From positions 1,860,001-1,924,000 of the forward strand of contig NZ_CP161805.1 in NCBI RefSeq assembly GCF_040801785.1: DNA of 64,000 bases. Direction: 5' to 3'. The notes below the pieces were generated by a model. That model was not told the DNA's origin and did not search any database. It worked only from the letters and a program-made list of their open reading frames with translations. Positions 26,923-37,139 of this stretch are shown here, in pieces. This stretch comes from Sulfitobacter sp. LCG007 (GTDB taxonomy: Bacteria > Pseudomonadota > Alphaproteobacteria > Rhodobacterales > Rhodobacteraceae). How positions within the stretch are numbered: the first letter of the stretch is position 1; every line of letters begins with the position of its first letter. The position numbers were made by a program, and so were the translations under genes.

Positions 26923-28032
26923 TTACTGGACGTTCGCGCCGACCACGGAATCCCAGCCGCCCGTCACGGCTTCCTTGTTGCCGGATTGCTGGTCGAGCGT
27001 CGGGAAGACCGCGGCCTCATAGGCCTCTGCCGGGGGCAGGGCGTCGAGAAGGTCCTGCGGGATCTTGCCGTTCGCCGCGAGGTCATTGAAGCGGATCGGA
27101 TGGCAATACCCCTTGAGCCAGCCAAGCTGCCCCTCGTCGGAATAGAGATACTCCATCCACAGTTTCGCGGCGTTGGGCTGCGGCGCATAGGCGCTGATCG
27201 CCTGCACATAGACGCCCGCCACAACGCCCGACTTGGGCACCACCACCTCGAGCGGCGGGTTGCCTTCCAGCGTGTCGCGCCAGGCCAGACCGTTGTAATC
27301 CCATGCGATCACGATCGGGGTGGCGCCCTGCGCGATGGTTCCGGCCTTGCCGATCACGGGAACGAAATTGCCCGCATCGTTGAGCTCCTTGAAGAACGCC
27401 AGACCCGCTTCGCCCGATGCCTGCCCGGCCTCGCCGCCCCGCGCGAGCCCTGCGGCCATCACGGCGAGGATCGCCTGGTTCGACGCGCGCGGATCGCCCG
27501 CCAGCGCCACGGCATTGGCGTATTCGGGCTTGAGCAGGTCTTCCCAATCCTGCGGCACGGTCTCGACCAGATCGGTGTTCACCACGAAGGAGAGCACCCC
27601 GTAATAGTCACCGTACCAATGGCCATCGACATCCTTGGCATCATCGGGAATCGTGTCCCAGGTCGAGACCTTGTAGGCCTGCGTCAGCCCCTCGTCCTTG
27701 GCCTGCGGGCCGAAGGCAAAGCCCACGTCGAGCACGTCGGGGGCCTGCGGGCCGGTGTTGTCCTTGTTGGCCCGCACCGCCTCGAGTTCGTCCGCCGAGC
27801 CGGCGTCGGGATTGAGTTCATTGACAGAGATGCCCGGATATTTCTCCTTGAAGCCCGCGATCACGTCGCCGTAGCCGCACCAGCTGTGCGGCAGCGCAAT
27901 GGTCGAAAGCGTCCCTTCCTTCTCGGCAGCGGCGGCGAGCTCTTCCATGGTCTGGGCAAAAGCGCTTGCGCCGAGGCCAAGCCCCACGCTCAGCGCGACG
28001 GATCCTGCCAGGCAGGCCAGAGTTCTGTTCAT
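26923..28032 (-). CDS. ABC importer periplasmic binding protein, substrate unknown
   Basis: 369 residues from MNRTLACL (ATG 28032); a clear Sec signal peptide (about 1-26, ending SAFAQ) supports the start over the longer open frame. The mature protein begins TMEELAAAAEKEG, then ALPHSWCGYGDVIAGFKEKYPG, typical of the family-1 binding proteins that serve iron, polyamines or 2-aminoethylphosphonate. FVVNTDLVETVPQDWEDLL and AWDYNGLAW are conserved-looking stretches. First gene of the four-gene importer. The neighbouring phosphorus genes make a phosphonate ligand attractive, but this is inference only. Confidence 0.85.
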   Translation of the reverse strand: MNRTLACLAGSVALSVGLGLGASAFAQTMEELAAAAEKEGTLSTIALPHSWCGYGDVIAGFKEKYPGISVNELNPDAGSADELEAVRANKDNTGPQAPDVLDVGFAFGPQAKDEGLTQAYKVSTWDTIPDDAKDVDGHWYGDYYGVLSFVVNTDLVETVPQDWEDLLKPEYANAVALAGDPRASNQAILAVMAAGLARGGEAGQASGEAGLAFFKELNDAGNFVPVIGKAGTIAQGATPIVIAWDYNGLAWRDTLEGNPPLEVVVPKSGVVAGVYVQAISAYAPQPNAAKLWMEYLYSDEGQLGWLKGYCHPIRFNDLAANGKIPQDLLDALPPAEAYEAAVFPTLDQQSGNKEAVTGGWDSVVGANVQ

Positions 28033-28426
28033 CTTGGTCGACTCCCAATCTGGTTTGTGGAGGCGAGCGCGCCGGACCGCAGCGCCCGGTAAAGGCCGCG
28101 CCTCAGTCCGCACAGAAGCGCGGTTTCGTAACAGTGGCAAGACGTTTCCGGGCTTTGATGGCGTTGCGGGCCGCGGGAGAGGCATCAGCCGTCGCATGAT
28201 TGATCAAGGACCGTATCGCGCGTGCATGTTCCCGGAACGGTCGCTTTCGGAGCACCGGGCGAAGTGATTCATCGCGCTTTGCCGATCCGGACACATCGGT
28301 TACCGGTTTCCGACCGGCCCACCGTCGCGGCCCTGTGCGAACACCCCTGACAAGCTTTCCCTAAGTAGCAATGGCAACTAAACCCGGTTTGCGTTCGCCG
28401 TCGCAACCGGGGTTTTTCCTTCCTGT
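28033..28426. other. Intergenic region, no gene recognised
   Basis: About 390 bp between two minus-strand genes. It must hold the promoter of the importer operon (near the 28032 end). The other end contains a strong hairpin terminator, listed separately. No convincing open frame or Pho box was seen. Confidence 0.4.
28381..28417. terminator. Hairpin terminator, probably bidirectional
   Basis: AACCCGGTTTGCG and CGCAACCGGGGTT pair at 11 of 13 positions around a seven-base loop, with five T at the plus-strand end and A-rich sequence on the other side. It lies ten bases after the stop of the minus-strand orphan gene, so it can end that transcript. The better T run, however, is on the plus strand, where no known gene ends. 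Confidence 0.65.
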
Positions 28427-29647
28427 TTATTCTTCAGAGACACGTAGCAAAACTTCGATGCAAAGTGTTCCAGCTTTTTCGGCTTCCTTAGCACGTTCAA
28501 TTAAATAGTAGTCGAATGCCATAATAGGTGTTGTTGTTTTCCCGAGTGCTGCCAACATCTCCGCCGCCTGAACCACCCGTAGTAATTCCGAAATGTCTAG
28601 CAAGTGCGCAAAGCCGCCGGTTTCATCCATAAAACTCTTGATGAACTCAAGGCCGTATTTCTGTGGGTCTACAATGAGCCCCAAGTCTGGAACCAGCACG
28701 ATTGCGTGAGCAGGTTTGTCGCGGCTGATGGAAAGAACTTTCCCATCGCGGTCAGTTATTTCTACGCCTTCCTTTAGCTTCCTGATTCCGCCTCGAAGCT
28801 GTTTGAACGCCTTATCAATTTGCGATGAAACATCCCGTTGAAGTTTTGCCCGCGAGGGGAGCCGTTTGCGTGCAAGTATGGAAAGCGTCTTGGACTCTAT
28901 CAGCGTAGCACCGAAGTCGTAGCTCAATAAAATGTCGGTGAGTTCACGCGTCTCGTTCTCTTTGTAGGGGCGCTGCGGACTATGATAGGCACCCGAAGGG
29001 TGAAGACTATCTGTGAGCCAGATGCCGATTTGCTCTTGCTGATTGCCTTCGTCTTGATCGAACACGTCTATAAGGCTTGAATTAGCCGCAGCAGTTATGA
29101 AGTAGTTGCGGAGGGGCTTCCAACCGCTTCTGCCTCCGATTTTGAGTATCATCCAATCAACGCTTGTGCCTTCACTGCTGCGCAGCTTGTCAAAGAGTTT
29201 TGTTGCTTTGCCCTTGAACGCTCTGTGATCGAAAACGCCTAGCGATGCGCCTTCAACAAGCTTGGTTAGCCTTCTGGAAGTTTCTAGTGGGGGATAAGCA
29301 TTCCACGCTACGTTGACGGCAATCTCATTGAACAAAAACGCGACCAACGGTTGCCCTTGGGCCAAGCCCCGAATGGCATCCAATTCTTCTTGGCGCTCAG
29401 CGACCGACCAAAGTATGCCGCCGTCGTTGTCATCATCAAAAACGCGCAGCGCATAAAGTAGCCGCCCGTCGCAAGATGCGAAGGCAAGTTGCATTCGTGC
29501 CCCGAGGACGATGTATTTGAGGAGAAGGGTGCTCCCCTTGATGAGCACGGTCGGCTCTTGGCCATCGCGCCCTTCGGAATAGTCAAAGCGGATTAGCTGT
29601 GGGACCGCCAAAAACTCGTCGCGGTTATGATTAGAAAGCAGGTGCAT
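28427..29647 (-). CDS. Lower-GC orphan protein, possible PD-(D/E)xK nuclease-like domain
   Basis: 406 residues, not recognised. Base composition is visibly lower in G+C than all neighbours and codon use is different (many TTT, ATT and AAA codons), indicating recent acquisition. The central region has DFGATLIESKTLSILA (about residue 240-256) followed by QRDVSSQIDKAFKQLRGGI. An E-x-K after a hydrophobic strand, then a Q..KA..QL helix, is the pattern seen in NERD-like and other PD-(D/E)xK nuclease folds. That reading is inference from a short pattern. There is no signal peptide or membrane segment. It sits beside tRNA-Ser, a usual island insertion point. A defence or phage-related function is possible; no partner genes are next to it. 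Confidence 0.8.
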   Translation of the reverse strand: MHLLSNHNRDEFLAVPQLIRFDYSEGRDGQEPTVLIKGSTLLLKYIVLGARMQLAFASCDGRLLYALRVFDDDNDGGILWSVAERQEELDAIRGLAQGQPLVAFLFNEIAVNVAWNAYPPLETSRRLTKLVEGASLGVFDHRAFKGKATKLFDKLRSSEGTSVDWMILKIGGRSGWKPLRNYFITAAANSSLIDVFDQDEGNQQEQIGIWLTDSLHPSGAYHSPQRPYKENETRELTDILLSYDFGATLIESKTLSILARKRLPSRAKLQRDVSSQIDKAFKQLRGGIRKLKEGVEITDRDGKVLSISRDKPAHAIVLVPDLGLIVDPQKYGLEFIKSFMDETGGFAHLLDISELLRVVQAAEMLAALGKTTTPIMAFDYYLIERAKEAEKAGTLCIEVLLRVSEE

Positions 29648-29756
29648 AGTGCCTTGCTAGCGTAGATTGAGCCGAGATTCACTGGCTGAAAAATAGCATC
29701 AGATTCTCAGTCGATCTATAACCTTACCGAAATTCTCAATAAAATCAACTGGTAAG

Positions 29757-29846
29757 TGGCGGAGAGACAGGGATTCGAACCCTGGGAACGCTTGCACGCT
29801 CAACGGTTTTCGAGACCGCCCCGTTCGACCACTCCGGCACCTCTCC
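29757..29846 (-). tRNA. tRNA-Ser(CGA)
   Basis: A 90-base cloverleaf on the minus strand: acceptor GGAGAGG...CTCTCC with encoded GCCA end, D-arm GCCGGAGTGGTCGAACGGG, anticodon loop CTCGAAA with anticodon CGA (reads UCG), a long variable arm as in class II serine tRNAs, and TTCGAAT in the T-loop. Confidence 0.95.
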
Positions 29847-30028
29847 GCGGGGGTCTGGTTCGGGGCGTTTAGTCGGGAAAGGCGGCGATGACAAGGGGCG
29901 AAATCCCGGGCGGGCGGTGACGGTGCGCCGCTCACCGGGAAATGCGTTGTTCATCGCCGCAAAAGGCCTAAGCTTGAACCGAGAACCGGCAAGCCGCGAC
30001 AGAGCGGGCCCCGAAGCGGAGATCCGAA

Positions 30029-30877
30029 ATGAACGTTCCGATACAGCGCTGCCTGCGTCTTTTTCCCCTTTTGGCGGTGATCGTCGCGCTGGCCGGACTG
30101 GCGGCACCGGCCCGTGCCGCCGTCGACCAGGCGCGCGTCAAGGCCTTTCTCGAGGTGACCGGATTCGACGTCGCCCTCGAAAGCATCAAGCTGTCGGCGG
30201 GCAGTGCGCCCGAGATGCTCGGGATCGACGCGCGGGCCTTCGGGTCCGAGTGGACGCGGCTGGTGAACGAGGTCTTCGATCCCGAGATCATGCACGGGAT
30301 GGCGGTCGAGATCCTGTCCCAGACGCTCGACGAGGAGATGCTCGAGCACGCGATGGGCTTTTATGGCTCCGATCTGGGCGCGCGGCTGGTTGCGGCCGAG
30401 AACGCCTCGCACATGGCCGACAGCGAAACGAAATCCGAGCAGGGCGACATGCTGGTTGCCGCCATGGTGAGCGCCGCTGCCCCGCGGCTCGAGATCATCA
30501 AGCGGCTCAACGGCGCGATCGGGTCCGAGGATGCGGCGGTAAGGGCGATCCAGGAGGTTCAGGTGCGCTTTCTGATGGCAGCGGCGGCGGCGGGCGTCAT
30601 CGAGTTGCAGATGGAAGAGCCCGACCTGCGCGAGGCCATGCGCGAGGGCGAGCCGGCGCTGCGCCTGTCGCTGCAGACCGGTGGGCTGTCGAACGCGGCC
30701 TATACCTACCAGTCCTTCAGTGACGAAGAGGTCGCAGCCTATGCCGAGGCGCTCGAGCAGCCCCTGATGCGGGAAGTCTACGAACTGATGAACGCGGTTC
30801 AGTTCGAGATCATGGCCAACCGCTTCGAAGCCACGGCGGCGCGGCTCACCAAGATGCGGCCGAGCCAGGAACTCTGA
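30029..30877 (+). CDS. DUF2059-type exported protein (first of pair)
   Basis: 282 residues beginning with a Sec signal peptide (about 1-31, ending PARAA). The remainder is helical, with MLEHAMGFYGSDLGARLVAAENA near 105, matching the DUF2059 pattern of a C-terminal helix ending in F..S..G. Predicted periplasmic; function unknown. Four bases separate it from a paralogue of similar length and order, so the two probably form an operon. Composition is normal for the genome. Confidence 0.8.
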   Translation: MNVPIQRCLRLFPLLAVIVALAGLAAPARAAVDQARVKAFLEVTGFDVALESIKLSAGSAPEMLGIDARAFGSEWTRLVNEVFDPEIMHGMAVEILSQTLDEEMLEHAMGFYGSDLGARLVAAENASHMADSETKSEQGDMLVAAMVSAAAPRLEIIKRLNGAIGSEDAAVRAIQEVQVRFLMAAAAAGVIELQMEEPDLREAMREGEPALRLSLQTGGLSNAAYTYQSFSDEEVAAYAEALEQPLMREVYELMNAVQFEIMANRFEATAARLTKMRPSQEL

Positions 30878-30880
30878 GCC

Positions 30881-31690
30881 TTGCGGGCCATCGTCATCGC
30901 GCTCTGTCTGGCACTGACCGGGACGGCGGCTCTGGCCGATGCCCGGCTGACCGTGCTGATGGACCTGCTGAAGATCTCCGAGACCGCGCGGATCGTCCGG
31001 GACGAGGGGCTGGCGGAGGCCGCTCGGCTGGAAACGGAATATCTCGACGGACGGGGCGGAGAATTCTGGGCCGGGCAGGTGGACCGGCTTTTTGCGGCGG
31101 AAGCGATCGTCGAGACGGTGCGCGCGGCACTGGAGGACGGGCTCGATGTGCGTGAAGGCGAGGCCGTGGCCGCCTTCTTTGCCTCGGAGCGCGGCGAACG
31201 GATCGTGACGCTGGAAAACGCCGCGCGTATCGCGATGAACGATCCGGCGATCGAGGCGGCGATGGCGGGCGAAGTCGCGACCCTGAAGACCGATCCCGAC
31301 CGGCTGTTCGTCCAGGTCGAGCGGATGATCGCGGCGGGCGATCTGACAGAGCGCAATGTGGCCGCGACGCTGGGCGCGAGCTATCAGTTCATGTCGGGGC
31401 TGGCCGAAGGCGGTCTGCTGGAGATGGACGAGGACGCGATCGCAAGGCAGGTCTGGGACGATGAGGCACGTGTCCGCGCGGCGGCCAGGGACTGGCTGCA
31501 CTGCTATCTGACGCTCGCCTACACCACCCTGAGCCCGGAGGAGGTGGACGCCTATGTCGACTTCGCGGAAAGCGATGCGGGCAGGGCGCTGAATGCGGCG
31601 CTGTTCCAGGGATACGGCAAGGTCTATGCCGATACCTCCTACGGGCTGGGCCGCCTGATCGCCCTCGGCGCCTCGGCAAGCGATCTCTGA
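30881..31690 (+). CDS. DUF2059-type exported protein (second of pair)
   Basis: 269 residues from a TTG start with AGGA upstream; the signal peptide (about 1-20, ending ALAD) begins directly, supporting this start. EGEAVAAFFASERGERIVTLENAA near 88 and EVDAYVDFAESDAGRALNAAL near 222 are the DUF2059-like segments and correspond to parts of the preceding protein. Predicted periplasmic, unknown function. The pair most likely arose by an old tandem duplication. Confidence 0.78.
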   Translation: MRAIVIALCLALTGTAALADARLTVLMDLLKISETARIVRDEGLAEAARLETEYLDGRGGEFWAGQVDRLFAAEAIVETVRAALEDGLDVREGEAVAAFFASERGERIVTLENAARIAMNDPAIEAAMAGEVATLKTDPDRLFVQVERMIAAGDLTERNVAATLGASYQFMSGLAEGGLLEMDEDAIARQVWDDEARVRAAARDWLHCYLTLAYTTLSPEEVDAYVDFAESDAGRALNAALFQGYGKVYADTSYGLGRLIALGASASDL

Positions 31691-31741
31691 GGGGGCGCGG
31701 CGGCGCATGTCTCCTCCGGCGGCGGCCGACGTCCGCCACGC

Positions 31742-31770
31742 TTGACAATCGCCCGTCTCTGGTGCAAACG
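31742..31770 (+). promoter_or_regulatory. Candidate promoter for rplU-rpmA
   Basis: TTGACA at 31742-31747 is a perfect -35 hexamer. No strong -10 follows; the best at normal spacing is GCAAAC/CAAACG around 31764-31770. It lies about 150 bp before the L21 start, leaving room for the structured leader. Confidence 0.4.
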
Positions 31771-31822
31771 GCGGCTTCGTGACAGGGGTGTCCGGTTCGG
31801 GCACCTTTGATTTTTTGATCCA

Positions 31823-31863
31823 CACCCTTCGAGGGTGCGCTGTTCGAGGTGGCCTGCGAGGCC
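31823..31863 (+). promoter_or_regulatory. Structured leader of rplU (two small hairpins)
   Basis: CACCCT-TCG-AGGGTG (31823-31837) and GGCCT-GCG-AGGCC (31851-31863) are two perfect short hairpins in the untranslated region of the L21 gene. They could be an autoregulatory site for ribosomal protein binding; this is inference. Confidence 0.35.
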
Positions 31864-31918
31864 GCAAACGCTCCGGAAACGGGGGACCACAGGACGCGGC
31901 AGAACAAGGAAGAAGAAC

Positions 31919-32578
31919 ATGTTTGCGGTCCTCAAGACCGGCGGCAAGCAATACAAGGTCCAGGCGGGTGACATCCTGCGGGTCGAAAAGCTTGCGGCGG
32001 AAGCCGGTGAAAAGATCCAGTTCAACGATATTCTCATGCTGGGCGGCGACAGCCCGGTGGTGGGCGCGCCCTTCGTGAAGGACGCCGGCGTCCAGGCCGA
32101 GGTTGTCGAGCAGATCAAGGGCGAGAAGGTCATCCATTTCGTCAAGCGCCGCCGGAAGCACTCGTCGCAGCGCACCAAGGGCCACCGTCAGAAGCTGACG
32201 CTGATCAAGGTGACGGACATTCTGGCATCGGGCGCCGAAAAGTCCGGCGTGAAAGCCGCTCTCGGGACGTCCACGGCCGTGTCCTCTCCGGCTCCGAAAG
32301 CCGAGACTGCCGCGCCGAAAGCCAAGGCCGACGCGCCGAAGGCGAAGGCCGAAGCACCCAAGGCGAATGCCTCGGGCAGCGCCGACGACCTCAAGAAGCT
32401 GTCAGGCGTCGGCCCGGCACTCGAGAAGAAGCTGCATGAGGCGGGTGTCACCAGTTTCGCGCAGATCGCCGCATGGTCCGACGAGGATGTCGCCGCCATC
32501 GACGAGCAACTGTCGTTCAAGGGCCGCATCGAGCGCGAAGGCTGGATCGAACAGGCCAAAGAACTGGCCAAGGGCTAA
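31919..32578 (+). CDS. rplU: Ribosomal protein L21 with C-terminal helix-hairpin-helix extension
   Basis: 219 residues from MFAVLKTGG (AAGGAAGAAG precedes). Residues 1-103 are a normal L21, with the [17 protein letters not shown] rRNA-binding stretch at 75-91. Beyond it comes an Ala/Pro/Lys tract (APKA repeats, about 125-150) and then a helix-hairpin-helix-like domain ([20 protein letters not shown], about 157-177). Bacterial L21 is usually about 103 residues; this type of tail is known from some alphaproteobacteria. First gene of rplU-rpmA. Confidence 0.95.
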   Translation: MFAVLKTGGKQYKVQAGDILRVEKLAAEAGEKIQFNDILMLGGDSPVVGAPFVKDAGVQAEVVEQIKGEKVIHFVKRRRKHSSQRTKGHRQKLTLIKVTDILASGAEKSGVKAALGTSTAVSSPAPKAETAAPKAKADAPKAKAEAPKANASGSADDLKKLSGVGPALEKKLHEAGVTSFAQIAAWSDEDVAAIDEQLSFKGRIEREGWIEQAKELAKG

Positions 32579-32590
32579 GGAGACACCGAT

Positions 32591-32860
32591 ATGGCACACA
32601 AGAAAGCAGGCGGTTCTTCCCGCAACGGTCGCGACTCTGCCGGCCGGCGCCTCGGCGTGAAACTCTACGGTGGCCAGCAGGCCATCTCGGGCAACATCAT
32701 CGTCCGTCAGCGCGGCACGAAGTACTGGCCGGGTGAAGGCGTGGGCATGGGCAAGGATCACACGATCTTCGCCACCACGGAAGGTGCCGTGACGTTCCGC
32801 AAGGGTCTCAAGAACCGCACCTTCATCTCCGTGCTGCCGGCTGTAGAGGCGGCCGAGTAA
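32591..32860 (+). CDS. rpmA: Ribosomal protein L27
   Basis: 89 residues, [20 protein letters not shown], the standard bacterial L27 with the short N-terminal tail reaching the peptidyl-transferase centre. AAGGAGA precedes the ATG. It follows rplU by 12 bp and is followed by a strong terminator. Confidence 0.97.
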   Translation: MAHKKAGGSSRNGRDSAGRRLGVKLYGGQQAISGNIIVRQRGTKYWPGEGVGMGKDHTIFATTEGAVTFRKGLKNRTFISVLPAVEAAE

Positions 32861-32887
32861 GTCCGGACCCGAAGGGCAAGTCCCGAA

Positions 32888-32917
32888 AAGGGGATCGGCG
32901 GACCCGCCGGTCCCCTT
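32888..32917 (+). terminator. Terminator of rplU-rpmA
   Basis: AAGGGGATCGGCGG and CCGCCGGTCCCCTT form a nearly perfect 13-14 pair stem (one G-T pair) with a very short loop. The T run after it is weak (CGCATTTCC). Confidence 0.75.
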
Positions 32918-33061
32918 CGCATTTCCGCCTTCACGCGGTTGCAATGATTGTCGCGCTATTGCTGGCGCAAGACACCCGGATCGGCTTCGGGCAGAGACTC
33001 AAGGGGACAGCGCGGCATCCTATGCCGGTCCGGTCCCTCTCGTTACGTTCGGAGGAGGAAC

Positions 33062-33616
33062 ATGACGGTACAACTGAAAGCCTCCGATGGCATGATCGAG
33101 GCCGAGCGTTTCGATCTGCGTCCACTGCGCCGGTCCGATATCGGGCTGATCGGGCTCTATGCGGGCGATGCCCGCGTCGCCCGGATGACCACGACGATCC
33201 CGCATCCCCTGCCGCCCGGCGCGGTCGAGGGTTTCGTCGACCGCGCCGTCAAGGCCGGCCGCGAAGAGGAGGTCTGGGCCATGGACGGCACGAAGACCGG
33301 CGAGGACGAGGTCATGGGGATCATCTCGCTCAAGAAGATGGACCGCAACCAGTCCGAAGTGAGCTACTGGGTTGCGCCCGCATACTGGAACACCGGCCTC
33401 GCATCCGAGGCGGTCGAGGCGCTGCTTCTGGCCAACCCGCTCGGCAACGACGCGATCTTCGCCTCGGTCTTCCAGGACAACCCCGCATCGGCGCGGGTGC
33501 TGACGCATTGCGGCTTCGAATATCTCGGCGACGCCGAAAGCTATTCGGTGGCGCGCGACATGACGGTGCCCACCTGGACCTACAGCCGCAAGCTGGGAGC
33601 GGCGAAGAACCATTGA
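33062..33616 (+). CDS. GNAT-family N-acetyltransferase (RimJ/RimL type)
   Basis: 184 residues from MTVQLKASDG, with GGAGGAGGAA directly upstream deciding the start. The GNAT fold is recognisable: ERFDLRPLRRSD at the N-terminus, MGIISLKKMDRNQSEVSYWVAPAYWNTGLASEAV (about 82-115) containing the acetyl-CoA segment, and NPASARVLTHCGFEYLG near 140. Such RimJ-like proteins acetylate protein N-termini or small amines. Located between rpmA and obgE, a common alphaproteobacterial order. Confidence 0.88.
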   Translation: MTVQLKASDGMIEAERFDLRPLRRSDIGLIGLYAGDARVARMTTTIPHPLPPGAVEGFVDRAVKAGREEEVWAMDGTKTGEDEVMGIISLKKMDRNQSEVSYWVAPAYWNTGLASEAVEALLLANPLGNDAIFASVFQDNPASARVLTHCGFEYLGDAESYSVARDMTVPTWTYSRKLGAAKNH

Positions 33617-33644
33617 GACTTGGCGCGGCGCGCGTTAAGCCTGA

Positions 33645-35821
<2,177 letters not shown>

Positions 35822-35851
35822 GATGGCATGCGGCATGCAGGGAGGTCCGCG

Positions 35852-37126
35852 ATGAAGGACATCGAGACCATGGAAGACATTTCCGAGATGATGCAGGAAC
35901 TCGGCCGGCGTGCGCGCGAGGCAGCCGCCGAACTGGCCTTCGCCCCGTCCGACAGCAAGCGGCAGGCGCTGATGGCCGCCGCGGATACCGTCTGGGCCCG
36001 TCGCGAAACCATCATCGCGGCCAACGCGAAGGACCTCGAGTACGGACGCGAAAAGGGTCTGACCGAGGCGATGATGGATCGCCTGAGCCTCGACGAGGAT
36101 CGCATCCGCGGCATGGTGGAGGGGCTGCGCGCCATCGCGGATCTGCCCGATCCCGTGGGAGAGGTCACAGCGCAATGGGATCAGCCGAGCGGCATACATA
36201 TCCAGCGCGTGCGCACGCCTCTCGGGGTGATCGGCGTGATCTACGAAAGCCGCCCGAATGTGACCGCCGATGCGGGCGCGCTCTGTCTCAAGGCAGGGAA
36301 TGCGGTCATCCTGCGGGGCGGATCCGAGAGCTTTCATTCCTCCGCCGCGATCCATGACTGCCTGCTGGACGGACTCCGGGAGGGCGGACTGCCCGAGGCG
36401 GCGATCCAGCGCGTTCCGACGCGGGACCGGGCCGCGGTAAGCGCGATGCTGGCGATGAACGAATTCATCGACGTGATCGTGCCGCGCGGGGGCAAGGGGT
36501 TGGTCGGGCTGGTGCAGCGTGAGGCGCGCGTGCCGGTCTTCGCGCATCTCGAGGGGATCGTGCACATCTACATCGACAGCGCCGCCGATCCGGAAAAGGC
36601 GCTCAGGGTGGTGCTGAACGCCAAGACGCGCCGGCCCGGAATCTGCGGAGCGGCGGAATGCCTGCTGATCCACGAGAGCATCGCAAAGACCATCGGGCAG
36701 GGCGTGATCCGCGCCTTGCTGGATGCGGGCGTCGAAGTGCGCGCGGATGACTCGCTGTCGGGGATCGAGGGCACGACACCGGCGACAGAGGACGACTGGG
36801 GGCGCGAATACCTCGACCTGATCGTGGCCGCCAGGACCGTACCGGACGTGGATGGCGCCATCGCGCATATCCGTCGGCACGGGTCGGGCCATACCGATTG
36901 CATCGTGACAGAGGATGATGCGGCGGCAGAGCGCTTCACGACACGGCTCGATTCCGCGATCCTGATGCGCAATGTTTCCACCCAGTTCGCGGATGGCGGA
37001 GAATTCGGCATGGGTGCGGAAATCGGCATCGCCACCGGCAAGATGCATGCCCGCGGTCCGGTCGGCGCCGAGCAGCTGACAAGCTTCAAGTATATCGTGA
37101 CCGGCGACGGCACCGTGCGGCGCTAG
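35852..37126 (+). CDS. proA: Gamma-glutamyl phosphate reductase
   Basis: 424 residues from MKDIETMED (GGGAGGTCCGCG upstream); an earlier in-frame ATG at 35828 is less likely. It has an aldehyde-dehydrogenase fold. [21 protein letters not shown] is the NADPH-binding region, and the catalytic Cys lies in [14 protein letters not shown] near residue 265. Converts gamma-glutamyl phosphate to glutamate semialdehyde in proline synthesis. Second enzyme of the obgE-proB-proA unit; converges on chpT with 13 bp between stops. Confidence 0.96.
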   Translation: MKDIETMEDISEMMQELGRRAREAAAELAFAPSDSKRQALMAAADTVWARRETIIAANAKDLEYGREKGLTEAMMDRLSLDEDRIRGMVEGLRAIADLPDPVGEVTAQWDQPSGIHIQRVRTPLGVIGVIYESRPNVTADAGALCLKAGNAVILRGGSESFHSSAAIHDCLLDGLREGGLPEAAIQRVPTRDRAAVSAMLAMNEFIDVIVPRGGKGLVGLVQREARVPVFAHLEGIVHIYIDSAADPEKALRVVLNAKTRRPGICGAAECLLIHESIAKTIGQGVIRALLDAGVEVRADDSLSGIEGTTPATEDDWGREYLDLIVAARTVPDVDGAIAHIRRHGSGHTDCIVTEDDAAAERFTTRLDSAILMRNVSTQFADGGEFGMGAEIGIATGKMHARGPVGAEQLTSFKYIVTGDGTVRR

Positions 37127-37139
37127 GCCAGGGCCGGGT

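Noticed and set aside
24173..28032. Naming the second importer as a 2-aminoethylphosphonate system
   Set aside because: The proteins fit iron, polyamine and phosphonate importers equally well, no phosphonate-degrading enzyme lies next to it, and no Pho box was seen.
28200..28430. Possible attachment site: a repeat of the tRNA-Ser 3' end bounding the low-GC gene
   Set aside because: No copy of the tRNA 3' end was found on the far side of the gene and no integrase gene is present, so island boundaries cannot be claimed.
29951..32185. Long minus-strand open frame of 744 codons over the DUF2059 genes and rplU
   Set aside because: Antisense to three recognisable genes, with low-complexity His/Arg/Gly-rich translation and no motifs.
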